DNA from: an uncultured Bacteroidales bacterium
Lineage (GTDB): Bacteria; Bacteroidota; Bacteroidia; Bacteroidales; UBA932
Assembly: GCA_900318565.1 (NCBI GenBank)
Contig: ONLD01000016.1
Span: 1 to 64,000 of the forward strand
Direction of reading: 5' to 3'
DNA: 64,000 bases
Shown here: positions 20,594 to 29,825 of the stretch, piece after piece
Numbering within the stretch: position 1 is the first letter of the stretch
Layout of the letters: every line of letters begins with the position of its first letter
Position numbers and translations under genes: made by a program
The notes under the pieces: generated by a model
Database searches by the model: none
What the model saw: the letters and a program-made list of their open reading frames with translations, nothing else
What the model was told of the DNA's origin: nothing

Positions 20594-22536
20594 TACCTGC
20601 CCAGCACCACCTTCTCAGCCTGCGCCCTGAGATACGCAGCTTCTTCTTCAGGCAGACCGCAGCAGGGCACATCCCCGCGGAAAGCCTTCCCGCTGATGGT
20701 AAGGTACACCACGCAGGCCTTGAGGTAGGCTCCGGCTAGACCGGGATGCTTGGTGTCCGTGTCGAGCAGCTCATAGCGCTCACGGGAGGCCGTAAACGCC
20801 TGTCCCACAAGCGACTTACGAGAGCCGGCGGCGGCAGCCAGCATCGTGGTGCCTTCGTCCAGCAGGCGGTCGAACTCCTCCAGTGAAGCAAAGCCGCCGT
20901 TGGATGCGCCCGGATAGCCCCAGGTGTTCTCCACATAGATGCGGGCACGCGGCGAGACGCTGCGAATCAGGGAGCACAGCTCGCAATAGGCATCGCACAC
21001 ATCTTTCTTCCCGTCAGGGTCGGCTGCCAGCTGCGCCGGCTCCTGGCTCTGCCCCTGTATGAATGCGAAGTCGTAGCGGCCGCGCGTACAGCCAAAGCGT
21101 GTCAAGTCGAGGCCGCAGTGCTGGCGGTAAGACTGCCCGCCTTTAAGGGAAATGGAGAGATTGAGCCGCAGTCCCTGAGACATCGCAATCTCCTCAAGGA
21201 TAAACGGTTCGCCGTAGTAGTACGTAAATGAGTTGCCAATCAGAAGCACTTCCTTCGTGCGGGAAGGACGCACCGTCCCCAGCGGCTTCAGGAAGGCGCC
21301 CATAGACTTTTTGTGCCGCAGGTACACCTTGTTGCCGTCGGCGAAAGCATCAAGCGGCGTGCGGTCCACGGCATAGCTGCTGCACACCCGGCAGCGCGCT
21401 TTGAGGGTGTCGCGGACCTCGCTGCGCAGGCAGTATGTGCCCAGGTACACGGAAGGATGCCGCACACTGGACGACACCGTGTAGAATGAGCAGTCGGACA
21501 GGCCGTCGTTGTAGATGCGCGAAGGGTCGGAAACCCACTGCCCGCCGTCGTAGTATTCGACCATATAGTGCAGCGGAGCCTTGTCCCCCTTGCACTCCAG
21601 GGACACGCCGAATTCCACCCAGGTCCCCTTCGGCAGGCGGTCCACCGGCACGGCGAACTCGATGGCGTCGCCCTCCATCAGGCCGCTGCGCTCCACGGCG
21701 GTGCGCTTGTCGAGGAACCATATTCCGCTCTCTATCAGGGGGTCGCTGAAAATGGTGTTCAGCGCCTTTGCAAGCTGGTAGGACGCCTTGCGGAGCTCGA
21801 GTTCGGCAAGGCCTATGTGGGCATCCACGAAGCCCCTGTCCAGCTCCGCTCCTTCGGGAACGGTACGGATGTAGGGACGCACGTCGCGGGCGCAGTCTTC
21901 AAACCACTCCCTGGCCCAGCCCTCGGTGACGGAGGCAATCGCGGCCTCGTCCCAGGTGTCAAGGCGGTCGGCGTACTCGCGCCAGCCGCGGTAGTCAAGG
22001 CCGCTGGCCAGCTGGATGATGCCCGAGTCCCAGACGGCGTGCAGAGTGCCCTCGCGTCCGAGAAGCGAGACCTTGTATTTCAGCTCGTTACGCTCGTCGG
22101 TATAGCGCACGTGCGCCGGGCAGTGGAAGTCGCCCACGATGTGGACCATACACTTTATGGCCTGCAGCACGACGCTGTCCGGCATCTGGCGGAAGTCCTT
22201 GAGATACTCGCGGAAGAACTCCATAGCCGTGACGCCGTCGCGGCAGCCCCGGGCCGCCTTGCGCACATACAGCGGGCTCTGACAGTCTGGAGTAGCCACG
22301 GAAGCGTGCCAGCCGGCGAATTCCTTGTCGAAAGGAGGCGTCGCCGCCACCTCGTCCATCCAGCTCGCGTACTCGGCAAGCGGAGTGCCGTGGGTGTAAT
22401 ATTCAATGTTGGCCCGTGCGCTGGGAGTTAGGTGGCGCTGGGCGATCTCCGCGATGGTGCTGTGGCCGAGGCGCCCCCATCCGAGAGCGCAAAGGGACAG
22501 CCCGAGCATACTGATGCACAGAAGGAAACGTTTCAT
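20593..22536 (-). CDS. S1/P1-type nuclease fused to an SGNH-family hydrolase
   Basis: A 647-residue exported protein. Residues 20-270 match zinc-dependent S1/P1 nucleases: after signal cleavage the mature chain can begin with Trp (WGRLGH), and the other zinc ligands are visible (WMDEV, WHAS, HIVGDFHCPAH, LHAVWDSG). These enzymes cut single-stranded nucleic acids or remove 3'-phosphates. Residues about 425-640 match DUF4886/SGNH hydrolases: LLIGNSFTYYY carries the Ser block and DTKHPGLAGAYL the Asp/His block. The middle region (270-420) is beta-rich. It overlaps pepT by 4 bp and the BASS gene by 1 bp. A nucleotide-scavenging role with a linked esterase is inference. Confidence 0.85.
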   Translation of the reverse strand: MKRFLLCISMLGLSLCALGWGRLGHSTIAEIAQRHLTPSARANIEYYTHGTPLAEYASWMDEVAATPPFDKEFAGWHASVATPDCQSPLYVRKAARGCRDGVTAMEFFREYLKDFRQMPDSVVLQAIKCMVHIVGDFHCPAHVRYTDERNELKYKVSLLGREGTLHAVWDSGIIQLASGLDYRGWREYADRLDTWDEAAIASVTEGWAREWFEDCARDVRPYIRTVPEGAELDRGFVDAHIGLAELELRKASYQLAKALNTIFSDPLIESGIWFLDKRTAVERSGLMEGDAIEFAVPVDRLPKGTWVEFGVSLECKGDKAPLHYMVEYYDGGQWVSDPSRIYNDGLSDCSFYTVSSSVRHPSVYLGTYCLRSEVRDTLKARCRVCSSYAVDRTPLDAFADGNKVYLRHKKSMGAFLKPLGTVRPSRTKEVLLIGNSFTYYYGEPFILEEIAMSQGLRLNLSISLKGGQSYRQHCGLDLTRFGCTRGRYDFAFIQGQSQEPAQLAADPDGKKDVCDAYCELCSLIRSVSPRARIYVENTWGYPGASNGGFASLEEFDRLLDEGTTMLAAAAGSRKSLVGQAFTASRERYELLDTDTKHPGLAGAYLKACVVYLTISGKAFRGDVPCCGLPEEEAAYLRAQAEKVVLGR

Positions 22537-23750
22537 TCGGCAAAAAGCTTAACTATGTTAAGTATCACGGCGGAAGCCTTTTCCATAGACTCGAGAGGAA
22601 TCCATTCGAACTTGCCGTGGAAATTCAGGCCGCCCGCAAAGATGTTGGGACAGGGCAGGCCCTTGAAGGAGAGGTTGGCGCCGTCGGTGCCACCGCGGAT
22701 GGGCTGCACCTTCGGAGTCACGCCGGCCATCTTGATAGCCTCGATGGCCTTCTCTATTATATGGTAGTGCGGCTCCACCATCTCCCGCATATTATAATAC
22801 TGGTCCTTGATCGTGGGCACAGCCGTACCGGGGCCGTACTTTGCGTTGATGAAATCGCAGCACTCCTGCATCTGCGCCTTCTTGCGTTCGAAGAGGGCGC
22901 GGTCGTGGTCGCGGATAATCCAGGTCAGGCTGCTCTCCTCTACGCTGCCCTTGAAGGAGACGATATGGAAGAAGCCCTCGTAGTCCTGCGTCATCTCGGG
23001 GCGCTGCCCGACGGGGAGCAAGGCGATAAGCTCCTGGGCTATCAGTATGGAATTCAGCATCTTGCCCTTGGCATAGCCGGGATGTACGTTGCGGCCCTGG
23101 ATATGCACGGAAGCCGAAGCGGCGTTGAAGTTCTCAAACTCCAGTTCACCCACTTCCCCGCCGTCCATAGTGTAGGCGAAGTCGGCCCCGAAGCGCTTCA
23201 CGTCGAATTTCACCACGCCGCGGCCGATTTCCTCGTCGGGGGTGAAGCCTATCTTGATCTCGCCGTGCTTGAATTCAGGATGCTCCACGATGTACTGCAC
23301 GGCATCCATAATCTCAGCCACGCCGGCTTTGTCGTCGGCGCCCAGGAGGGTCGTGCCGTCGGTCGTGATGATGGTCTCCCCCTTGTGGGCGAGCAGCTCG
23401 GGAAAATCGGCAGGGTCCAGTTTCAGGCCAGGGACGCCCTGCAGAGCTATGGGAGAGCCGTCATAGTCCTTGATTATCTGAGGCTTGACATCCTTGCCGG
23501 AAGCGTCGGGAGCCGTGTCCACGTGGGCGATGAAGCCTATCTTCGGCACGGGTCGGTCGATATTCGAGGGGATTGTGGCCATCACATAGCCATATTCATC
23601 GAGGACGGCTTCGACGCCCATAGAGAGAAGCTCGTCGCGGAGCATCTGCAGGAGCACGAGTTCCTTCACTTCCGAAGGCTGGGCGGGAGAGTCCTCATTG
23701 GACTGGGTATCCACTGCGACATAGCGCAGAAATCTGTCTAATATATTCAT
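22533..23750 (-). CDS. pepT: peptidase T (tripeptide aminopeptidase)
   Basis: A 405-residue M20 metallopeptidase, close to the usual 408, that removes N-terminal residues from tripeptides in the cytosol. Zinc ligands and catalytic residues lie in GFIAHVDTAPD, LLGADDKAG, GFTPDEEIGRG and YTMDGGEVGE; the dimerisation domain includes GRNVHPGYAKGKMLN. The start at 23750 (MNILDRFLRYVAVDTQS) is used rather than the longer frame, which runs through the OPT gene. It overlaps the OPT transporter stop by 4 bp, so uptake and hydrolysis of peptides are encoded together. Confidence 0.97.
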   Translation of the reverse strand: MNILDRFLRYVAVDTQSNEDSPAQPSEVKELVLLQMLRDELLSMGVEAVLDEYGYVMATIPSNIDRPVPKIGFIAHVDTAPDASGKDVKPQIIKDYDGSPIALQGVPGLKLDPADFPELLAHKGETIITTDGTTLLGADDKAGVAEIMDAVQYIVEHPEFKHGEIKIGFTPDEEIGRGVVKFDVKRFGADFAYTMDGGEVGELEFENFNAASASVHIQGRNVHPGYAKGKMLNSILIAQELIALLPVGQRPEMTQDYEGFFHIVSFKGSVEESSLTWIIRDHDRALFERKKAQMQECCDFINAKYGPGTAVPTIKDQYYNMREMVEPHYHIIEKAIEAIKMAGVTPKVQPIRGGTDGANLSFKGLPCPNIFAGGLNFHGKFEWIPLESMEKASAVILNIVKLFAE

Positions 23751-25717
23751 TTTGATTTCTTTAAAGATGCATAAATCATATAGGCGCAAAGCAGCGCGAA
23801 CGGCACTATCGCTATCATCTCGGCGCTGGAAGCGCCGGATGCCAGAGGAGCGTTCCAGGATGAAAGGTACCAGTCCACTCCGGCAAACTTCAGGATGGCG
23901 GAGACGACACCCATCAGGGCGCCGCCGGCGATGAAGCCGCTGGCAATGAGGGTGCCTTTCTCCCCGGCCCCGCGCTTGCCGACGAACCAGGCGATTGCGC
24001 CGCCCACAAGCAGGGGCAGGTTGAGGTCGATGGGGATGAACATACCGAGGCAGAACGCCAGGGCGGGCACTTTGAAGACGGTCAGCAGGACCGCTATCAG
24101 CGCACCGATGCCGTAGAGCAGCCAGGGAGCGCTGCCGCCGTTCATCATAGGCTGGATCACGGCCGCCATAGCATTGGCCTGCGGGGCCACGAGCGCGCCT
24201 TCGCCGGTGAAGCCGTAGGTCTTGTTGAGCACGAGCATCACGCCGCCCACCGTGGCCGCGGCAACAGCCACGCCGACGAACTTCCAAGCCTCCTGCTTGC
24301 GGGGCGTCGTACCTATCCAGTAACCTATCTTGAAGTCGGTGATAAGGCCTCCGGCGGTGCTGAGCGCCGTACACACCACGCCGCCGATGACCATTGCGGC
24401 CACCATCCCGGCATTGCCCTTGAGGCCCACGGCCACGAGCACGAGCGCGGTGATAATCAGCGTCATAATGGTCATACCGCTGACCGGGTTGCTGCCCACG
24501 ATGGCGATGGCGTTGGCGGCCACCGTAGTGAAGAGGAATGAAATCACGGCCACGATGAGCAGGGCCACCAGAGCCTGCCAGACATTCTCCACCACGCCGC
24601 CGAAAGCGAAGAAGGCGAATATGGCCAGCAGGGCCACGGTCACGCCGAGAATCACGGTACGCATCGAGAGGTCCTGCTGCGTGCGCTCGGCAGCAGGCGC
24701 GGCACCGTCGCCGCCCTTGCGGTTGAACTCGCCGACGGCAAGTCCCACGGCGCTCTTGATGACGCCGGCGCTCTTAATGATGCCGATGATGCCTGCGGTC
24801 GCTATGCCGCCTATGCCGATGTGGCGCGCATACTCCTTGAAAATCTGCTCAGGAGCCATCTGGCCCACGGCGGTGGCGATTCCGGTACCCATAAAATCAA
24901 GCACCTGCCCGCCCCAGATGAGGTTCATCAGCGGAATGATGACCAACCATACAAGGAAAGAGCCGCAGCAGATGATGAACGAGTACTTCAGGCCGATGAT
25001 GTAGCCCAGGCCCAGCACGGCGGCGCCTGTATTGAGCTTCAGCACGAGCTTTGCCTTGTCGGCTACGACCTGCCCCCAGTGCATCACGGTGGTGCTGAGG
25101 GTCTCTGCCCAGGCTCCGAAAGTGGATACTATAAAGTCGTACAGACCGCCTATCAGGCCGGCCACCACGAGGGTCTTGGCGCTCGAGCCGCCGCCTTCGC
25201 CGCTGACGAGCACCTGGGTGGTGGCAGTGGCTTCAGGGAAGGGATATTGGCCGTGCATCTCCTGCACGAAGTACTTGCGGAAAGGAATCAGGAAAAGGAT
25301 TCCGAGGGCGCCGCCCAGCAAGGAGCTCAAGAACATCTGCCAGAAATTCACGTCCAGGCCGAGGATATAGATGGCCGGGAGGGTGAATATGGCTCCCGCC
25401 ACCACCACTCCCGAGCAGGCTCCGATGCTCTGGATAATGACATTCTGGGAAAGCGAATCCCGCTTTCCGAGCACTCCGGTCACGCCTACGGCGATAATGG
25501 CGATAGGGATGGCCGCCTCGAAGACCTGGCCGACCTTAAGCCCCAGGTACGCTGCCGCCGCCGAGAACAGCACCGTCATCAGCAGACCCATCGTCACGGA
25601 GTACGGCGTCACTTCCGCCGGGCTGGACTTGGGGCTCAACAGGGGTTGGTACGTCTCGTCCTTCTTCAATGGCCGGTGTGCGTTGTCGGGAAGCTTTACG
25701 CTTTTGTTCTCTTTCAT
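23747..25717 (-). CDS. OPT-family oligopeptide transporter
   Basis: A 656-residue membrane protein with about 14-16 helices. VTMGLLMTVLFSAAAAYLGL followed by KVGQVFEAAIPI is the family signature near the N-terminus, and SNPVSGMTIMTL and TGIATAVGQMAPEQ are typical internal motifs. OPT proteins import small peptides or metal complexes with protons. The next gene is pepT (4-bp overlap), which supports a peptide substrate. The 5' 182 bp also lie inside the reading frame of the upstream ostA-like gene; conservation of this N-terminus suggests that the OPT start is correct. Confidence 0.93.
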   Translation of the reverse strand: MKENKSVKLPDNAHRPLKKDETYQPLLSPKSSPAEVTPYSVTMGLLMTVLFSAAAAYLGLKVGQVFEAAIPIAIIAVGVTGVLGKRDSLSQNVIIQSIGACSGVVVAGAIFTLPAIYILGLDVNFWQMFLSSLLGGALGILFLIPFRKYFVQEMHGQYPFPEATATTQVLVSGEGGGSSAKTLVVAGLIGGLYDFIVSTFGAWAETLSTTVMHWGQVVADKAKLVLKLNTGAAVLGLGYIIGLKYSFIICCGSFLVWLVIIPLMNLIWGGQVLDFMGTGIATAVGQMAPEQIFKEYARHIGIGGIATAGIIGIIKSAGVIKSAVGLAVGEFNRKGGDGAAPAAERTQQDLSMRTVILGVTVALLAIFAFFAFGGVVENVWQALVALLIVAVISFLFTTVAANAIAIVGSNPVSGMTIMTLIITALVLVAVGLKGNAGMVAAMVIGGVVCTALSTAGGLITDFKIGYWIGTTPRKQEAWKFVGVAVAAATVGGVMLVLNKTYGFTGEGALVAPQANAMAAVIQPMMNGGSAPWLLYGIGALIAVLLTVFKVPALAFCLGMFIPIDLNLPLLVGGAIAWFVGKRGAGEKGTLIASGFIAGGALMGVVSAILKFAGVDWYLSSWNAPLASGASSAEMIAIVPFALLCAYMIYASLKKSK

Positions 25718-28439
25718 ACTGTTTACGGTATTTTGCTATGTATTTTTCCAGTTTGATAGAGTCCTTCACCTCCTGCTTACGCTGGGCGAGCAGGAGTTTA
25801 AGCTTCCTGGCGCGTTCCTTTTCCAGGGCTTTCTGTACCTTTTCCGCGGCCTTGAGCGAGTCCCTGCGGTCAAGCTCGGCCCAACGCTTCTCCCGCGCCG
25901 CCTCCCGGGCGTCCCGCTCGGCAATGCGCATCTTGCGGCGCAGCTCCTGCTCTTCCTTGCGCTTCTGCTTGGGATCCACAGTGGGCACGGAGAGAGGGTC
26001 CTCGGGGCCCGGGGCGGCAAGACTGTCGGCCGGGGCCTGCCCCTCTACGGCAAGGCTGTCCGCCGCCACGGCGTCGCGGGCGAGCGAGTCGAGGGCCTGC
26101 AGGGAATCTGCGGGCGGAACTGCAAGCGAATCAAGCGGCACCAGGAGAGAATCCGTCTGAACGAGCGAATCGACGCGGGCGGGGCGCTCTATCTTAGGCC
26201 GGGGAATCCTGGCGAGCGAATCACGGATGGCAATCTCCCTGCGGATCTTGGGCATATAACCGGGGAAATAGATCTCAGTGAAGCGGAACTCGGCTCTCGG
26301 ACGGTCCAGATAGTACGAGCGCATAGGGTTCTTGAAAGAGAGCGTCGTAATGTCCCGCGGCCCGGTCGGACGGTCTTCGGGCTTCCATTCAAAGCCCTTC
26401 ATACGCTTCTCGCTCTCGGGCAGCTGCACCACGGGGTAGGCGTTGTTCTTGGGCTGTTCGAAATAGAACACCTGCTCTATGTTGTTGTCCTTGATGAGGC
26501 CTGAGAGCATCTTGGATTCCACCTTGTTGACGGTGGCGAGCACACCCTGCTCCTTGATGTAGAACAGCGCCGACGCCCCTCCGAGGGCATCGAAACGGCG
26601 GAGCGAGTTGTCGAGAGAATCGAAGTAAGCCATCACTTCCGCGCCTTTGATCTGGTCGTAGCAGATGCTGTCCTGCTGGGTAATGACGAATGCATTCGAC
26701 TGCAGGCTGGCTTTCTTGGGACCGCCCTGGCCCACAAGCACGAAGAGGCTGTCGGAGGTATATTGCCTGTCGCCTTCATTCCAGACTATGGGGTGCTCAT
26801 AGAAGCGCGCGATGGAGTCAAGGTCACAGTAAGCCATTGAGTCACAGCGCACCTGAATATCCTTGCGGAATATCTTCACATTGCGTATTCCGTACACGAA
26901 ACCGAACTTCGTGGTATCTCTCTCCACGGTGTCGGCAGGGGCCGCGAGGGTGTCGGCCGCCGCGGCAGTATCGGCTGCGGCAATGGCGTCGGCCGCTGCA
27001 ACAGTATCCGGGGCAGCGGAAAGCGTGCTGTCAAGCGGCGCGGCCAGCGAGTCTCCCGGGACGGTTGCGGCCAGCGTATCTTCAATGCCGGTCAGGCGGT
27101 TCACCTCGGCTACCGCACTGTCGAGCGGCGCCGTGAGCGCAGCCTTCATCAGGGAATCGCTGACGGCGGTGCTGTCCTGCGGCGCGCCGGCCTCGGGAGC
27201 CGGAGCGGCTTCAACCGGGGCTTCCGGGGCGGCCGGAGTCCCGGGGGCTTCCGCCGGCTGTCCGTCGCCGGCAGCCTCGCCTCCGTCCTTGCCACGGGCT
27301 CGGGAAAGACCGCCCTGGGGCTGGTTCTGCTGGCGGGCCTCCGCAGCGGCCTTCGCGGCTTCCTCGGCGGCTTTGCGGCGGAACTCGGTCACGGCGTCGG
27401 TCAGGATGTCGCTGAGCCTTGAAGAACAGGCCTTGACTGTCCCTTCAGGAATGTCGCAGCGGCGTATACTCCTGTATATCAGGGTGTCCGCGCCCATATA
27501 GATAGTATCTCTCTGCCCCTTCTGCTCCGTCTCCAGAGCCACTGCGGCCCGCTGGCGGAGCATCACCTGCGAAAGCGAATCGTCGTAGTAGATATGGTCG
27601 GCCACGGCCGCGACCTTACGGGAAGTGTCCTGTACCTGCGCGTCTCCCTGTAGCAAGATGTCGCCGGTAGGCTGATAGTAGTAGAGCGTATCGGACCACA
27701 TTTCCTGCTCCGGAGTCAGGCCGTGCACATCGCGCCGGAAGAAAAACACGCCGGCGCCCCGATTGTACCATCCCTCCTCGGCGGAAAGCATATTGCCCCC
27801 CTTCCAGAAGTCAATATAGACGGGGAATTCGGCCTTCTCTTCATCGGAATGGTAGAAGAGGCGGTTGGTCTTGATGAATACCGAATCGGAGAACATATTG
27901 ACGTTGTCCATAAAGGTAAACACCTTGTCCTTCGAACGGTAAGAGCCTGACAGACTTTCGATTATCTGCCCTTTCTCATCCCGCATCGATGCGCCGTTGC
28001 GGAAATATGCGATGCTGTCGCGGGTATTGTAATCCAGGTAGCGGGTCCTCAGGGTGTTGCGCTTCTTGTTCTGAAGCTGGACGAGCGTGCCGGTAAACTG
28101 CACCAAATTGTCGTCGATGTAGTAGTCCAGCTTGTCGCTTGTGAGCACGGTCTCGTCCTGGATGACCTTCACGTGGCCGGTGGCCTTGATGACCTTGGTC
28201 TCGACGTTCCAGAGCGCCGTGTCGGAAATCAGATAGGTGCCGTTGTGCAGAAAAGTAGAAGCCACGGCCTTGCGGTGCTGCTGTCCGTGGAGCATCAGCT
28301 GCTGGATGGACTCAGCCTTCATAAGACGCACCAGGCTGTCCGACTTCTCCTTCTTGGATTGGGCGGACAGCGGCAGGACGGCCAGGCTCAGGAAGAAGCA
28401 GAGGAGAGCCGTCAGGGTGTGGCGAACTTTGATTTCCAT
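25536..28439 (-). CDS. OstA-like protein (LptA/LptD N-terminal domain family), with an unusual 3' extension
   Basis: A 967-residue secreted protein: signal peptide (1-26), OstA/LptA-like beta-jellyroll repeats (about 60-320, VIQDETVLTSDKLDYYIDD, RTRYLDYNT), a low-complexity Ala/Pro/Glu-rich middle (about 340-500), more OstA-like repeats (about 505-690) and a charged C-terminal region (about 820-930). The family relates to lipopolysaccharide transport across the periplasm. It follows surA with a 28-bp overlap, which fits outer-membrane biogenesis. Oddly, the frame continues 182 bp into the OPT gene; the last 60 residues (Gly/Asp/Pro-rich) look like non-native sequence. Confidence 0.82.
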   Translation of the reverse strand: MEIKVRHTLTALLCFFLSLAVLPLSAQSKKEKSDSLVRLMKAESIQQLMLHGQQHRKAVASTFLHNGTYLISDTALWNVETKVIKATGHVKVIQDETVLTSDKLDYYIDDNLVQFTGTLVQLQNKKRNTLRTRYLDYNTRDSIAYFRNGASMRDEKGQIIESLSGSYRSKDKVFTFMDNVNMFSDSVFIKTNRLFYHSDEEKAEFPVYIDFWKGGNMLSAEEGWYNRGAGVFFFRRDVHGLTPEQEMWSDTLYYYQPTGDILLQGDAQVQDTSRKVAAVADHIYYDDSLSQVMLRQRAAVALETEQKGQRDTIYMGADTLIYRSIRRCDIPEGTVKACSSRLSDILTDAVTEFRRKAAEEAAKAAAEARQQNQPQGGLSRARGKDGGEAAGDGQPAEAPGTPAAPEAPVEAAPAPEAGAPQDSTAVSDSLMKAALTAPLDSAVAEVNRLTGIEDTLAATVPGDSLAAPLDSTLSAAPDTVAAADAIAAADTAAAADTLAAPADTVERDTTKFGFVYGIRNVKIFRKDIQVRCDSMAYCDLDSIARFYEHPIVWNEGDRQYTSDSLFVLVGQGGPKKASLQSNAFVITQQDSICYDQIKGAEVMAYFDSLDNSLRRFDALGGASALFYIKEQGVLATVNKVESKMLSGLIKDNNIEQVFYFEQPKNNAYPVVQLPESEKRMKGFEWKPEDRPTGPRDITTLSFKNPMRSYYLDRPRAEFRFTEIYFPGYMPKIRREIAIRDSLARIPRPKIERPARVDSLVQTDSLLVPLDSLAVPPADSLQALDSLARDAVAADSLAVEGQAPADSLAAPGPEDPLSVPTVDPKQKRKEEQELRRKMRIAERDAREAAREKRWAELDRRDSLKAAEKVQKALEKERARKLKLLLAQRKQEVKDSIKLEKYIAKYRKQYEREQKRKASRQRTPAIEEGRDVPTPVEPQVQPGGSDAVLRDDGSADDGAVLGGGSVPGA

Positions 28440-29791
28440 CCTTCGAGTTGGAATTCACAATCCTTGAACAGCGGATCGATTTTGATGTAGGTGACTTTGA
28501 TTTTCTCGTTGATGAAATTGTCGATGGCCTGTATCTGCTTGGCCTGGCGGACATCGTTCTGTATCTCCGTGTAGTCGTGCTCGAAACTTGCTGTATGGGC
28601 CGGGACTATATTGTCCAGGCGGAGAATCTTATAGACGAGGTTGCCGTTGCGGCCTTCGTTGTCCAGGGACTCCACGGGCTCGGATATCTGTCCGATTTCC
28701 AAATTCTTGACAGCCTCGTAATCCTGGGGCTTGAGCTGGTCGATTTCGAAATAGGCGGAGCCGGTGGAAGGGTCGGCCATCTGTCCGCCGTTGGTCCTGG
28801 TGGCGAAGTCCTGGGAATAGAAACGCGCGGCCAGTTCGAAAGTAATCAGCGAATCGGTGATGGCGGTCTTGAGGGAATCCAGCTTCTTGAAGGCCTTCTC
28901 TCTGTCTTCGACCGTGTAGCGGGGCTTCAGGAGAATGTGGCGGGCGTTGAACATATCGCCCTTCTTCTCGAGCACTTCGATGATGTGGAATCCGTCCGGA
29001 GTCTCGACTATCTGGGATATGGAGCCGGGCTTCAGGGACATTGCGGCATCGGAAAATGCTGGCCAGAAGATGGAACGGGAAGCCATACCGAGCTCGCCTC
29101 CCTTGCGGGCGCTGCCGGGGTCTTCGGAGTAAAGGCGCGCCAGCGTGGCAAACTTCTCGCCGTTCTGGATACGCTCGCGGATTGAAAGCAGACGCTCCTT
29201 GACCGCAAGCGCCGCCGCCTCACGGTCGGGGTAAATGCATATCTGGCTGATTTTGTACTTGATAGGCACTACGGGGAGGCGGTCCACCGCGGATGTGTCG
29301 ATGTACTGCTTCACGTCGTAGGGCGTGACTTCGGGCACCTTGGATGCTATCTCCTGCTGCTCCTGCTGCGTCAAGGTGTTGTCCTCGATCTGCCGGCGCC
29401 ACTCCTGACGGAGCTTGTAAATGGGCTTGTGGAAATACGACTCCACGCCTTCGTCGCCGCCGAGGGCCGTGCGCACCTGATCCAGCTGCTGGCCCAGCTG
29501 CGCTTCGACCATTTCCTGGTTGACAGTGAGCGAGTCAAGGCGCGCCTGCATCAGGAAGAGCTTGCTTTTCATCATATTTTCAAGCAGCTCGCAGCGGATG
29601 TTGCGGTCGGAGGCGTAGCCGCGGGCGTTCATCATCTGGACTTCCTGCTCTATTTCAGAGAGGGTGATGAGCTCGCCGCCCACCACGGCCACGGACTTGT
29701 CCACGATGCCGTTGTATTTCTGCGCTGCCGCGGGAAATCCTGCGCCCAGGAGCGCCGCAGCGAGGATTATAGTTTTAAATTTCGTTTTCAT
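28412..29791 (-). CDS. surA: SurA-like periplasmic chaperone/peptidylprolyl isomerase
   Basis: A 459-residue periplasmic protein: signal peptide (1-24), SurA N-terminal chaperone domain (VAVVGGELITLSEIEQE, then LLENMMKSKLFLMQA), and two parvulin domains (about 175-285 with SEDPGSARKGGELG, and about 287-395 with ARHILLKPR). It helps outer-membrane proteins fold. The start at 29791 (MKTKFKTIILAAALL) gives a clean signal peptide; the longer frame runs back into galE. It lies 34 bp after galE and begins a series of overlapping genes that runs to the BASS transporter. SurA is the best name, though PpiD-like is possible. Confidence 0.9.
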   Translation of the reverse strand: MKTKFKTIILAAALLGAGFPAAAQKYNGIVDKSVAVVGGELITLSEIEQEVQMMNARGYASDRNIRCELLENMMKSKLFLMQARLDSLTVNQEMVEAQLGQQLDQVRTALGGDEGVESYFHKPIYKLRQEWRRQIEDNTLTQQEQQEIASKVPEVTPYDVKQYIDTSAVDRLPVVPIKYKISQICIYPDREAAALAVKERLLSIRERIQNGEKFATLARLYSEDPGSARKGGELGMASRSIFWPAFSDAAMSLKPGSISQIVETPDGFHIIEVLEKKGDMFNARHILLKPRYTVEDREKAFKKLDSLKTAITDSLITFELAARFYSQDFATRTNGGQMADPSTGSAYFEIDQLKPQDYEAVKNLEIGQISEPVESLDNEGRNGNLVYKILRLDNIVPAHTASFEHDYTEIQNDVRQAKQIQAIDNFINEKIKVTYIKIDPLFKDCEFQLEGWKSKFATP

Positions 29792-29825
29792 ACGAAGCCA
29801 CAAGTTTGCAAAGCTTGTTCCACAA

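Noticed and set aside
23751..24374. N-terminal extension of pepT
   Set aside because: It is an out-of-frame shadow of the OPT transporter gene; the conserved PepT start is at 23750.
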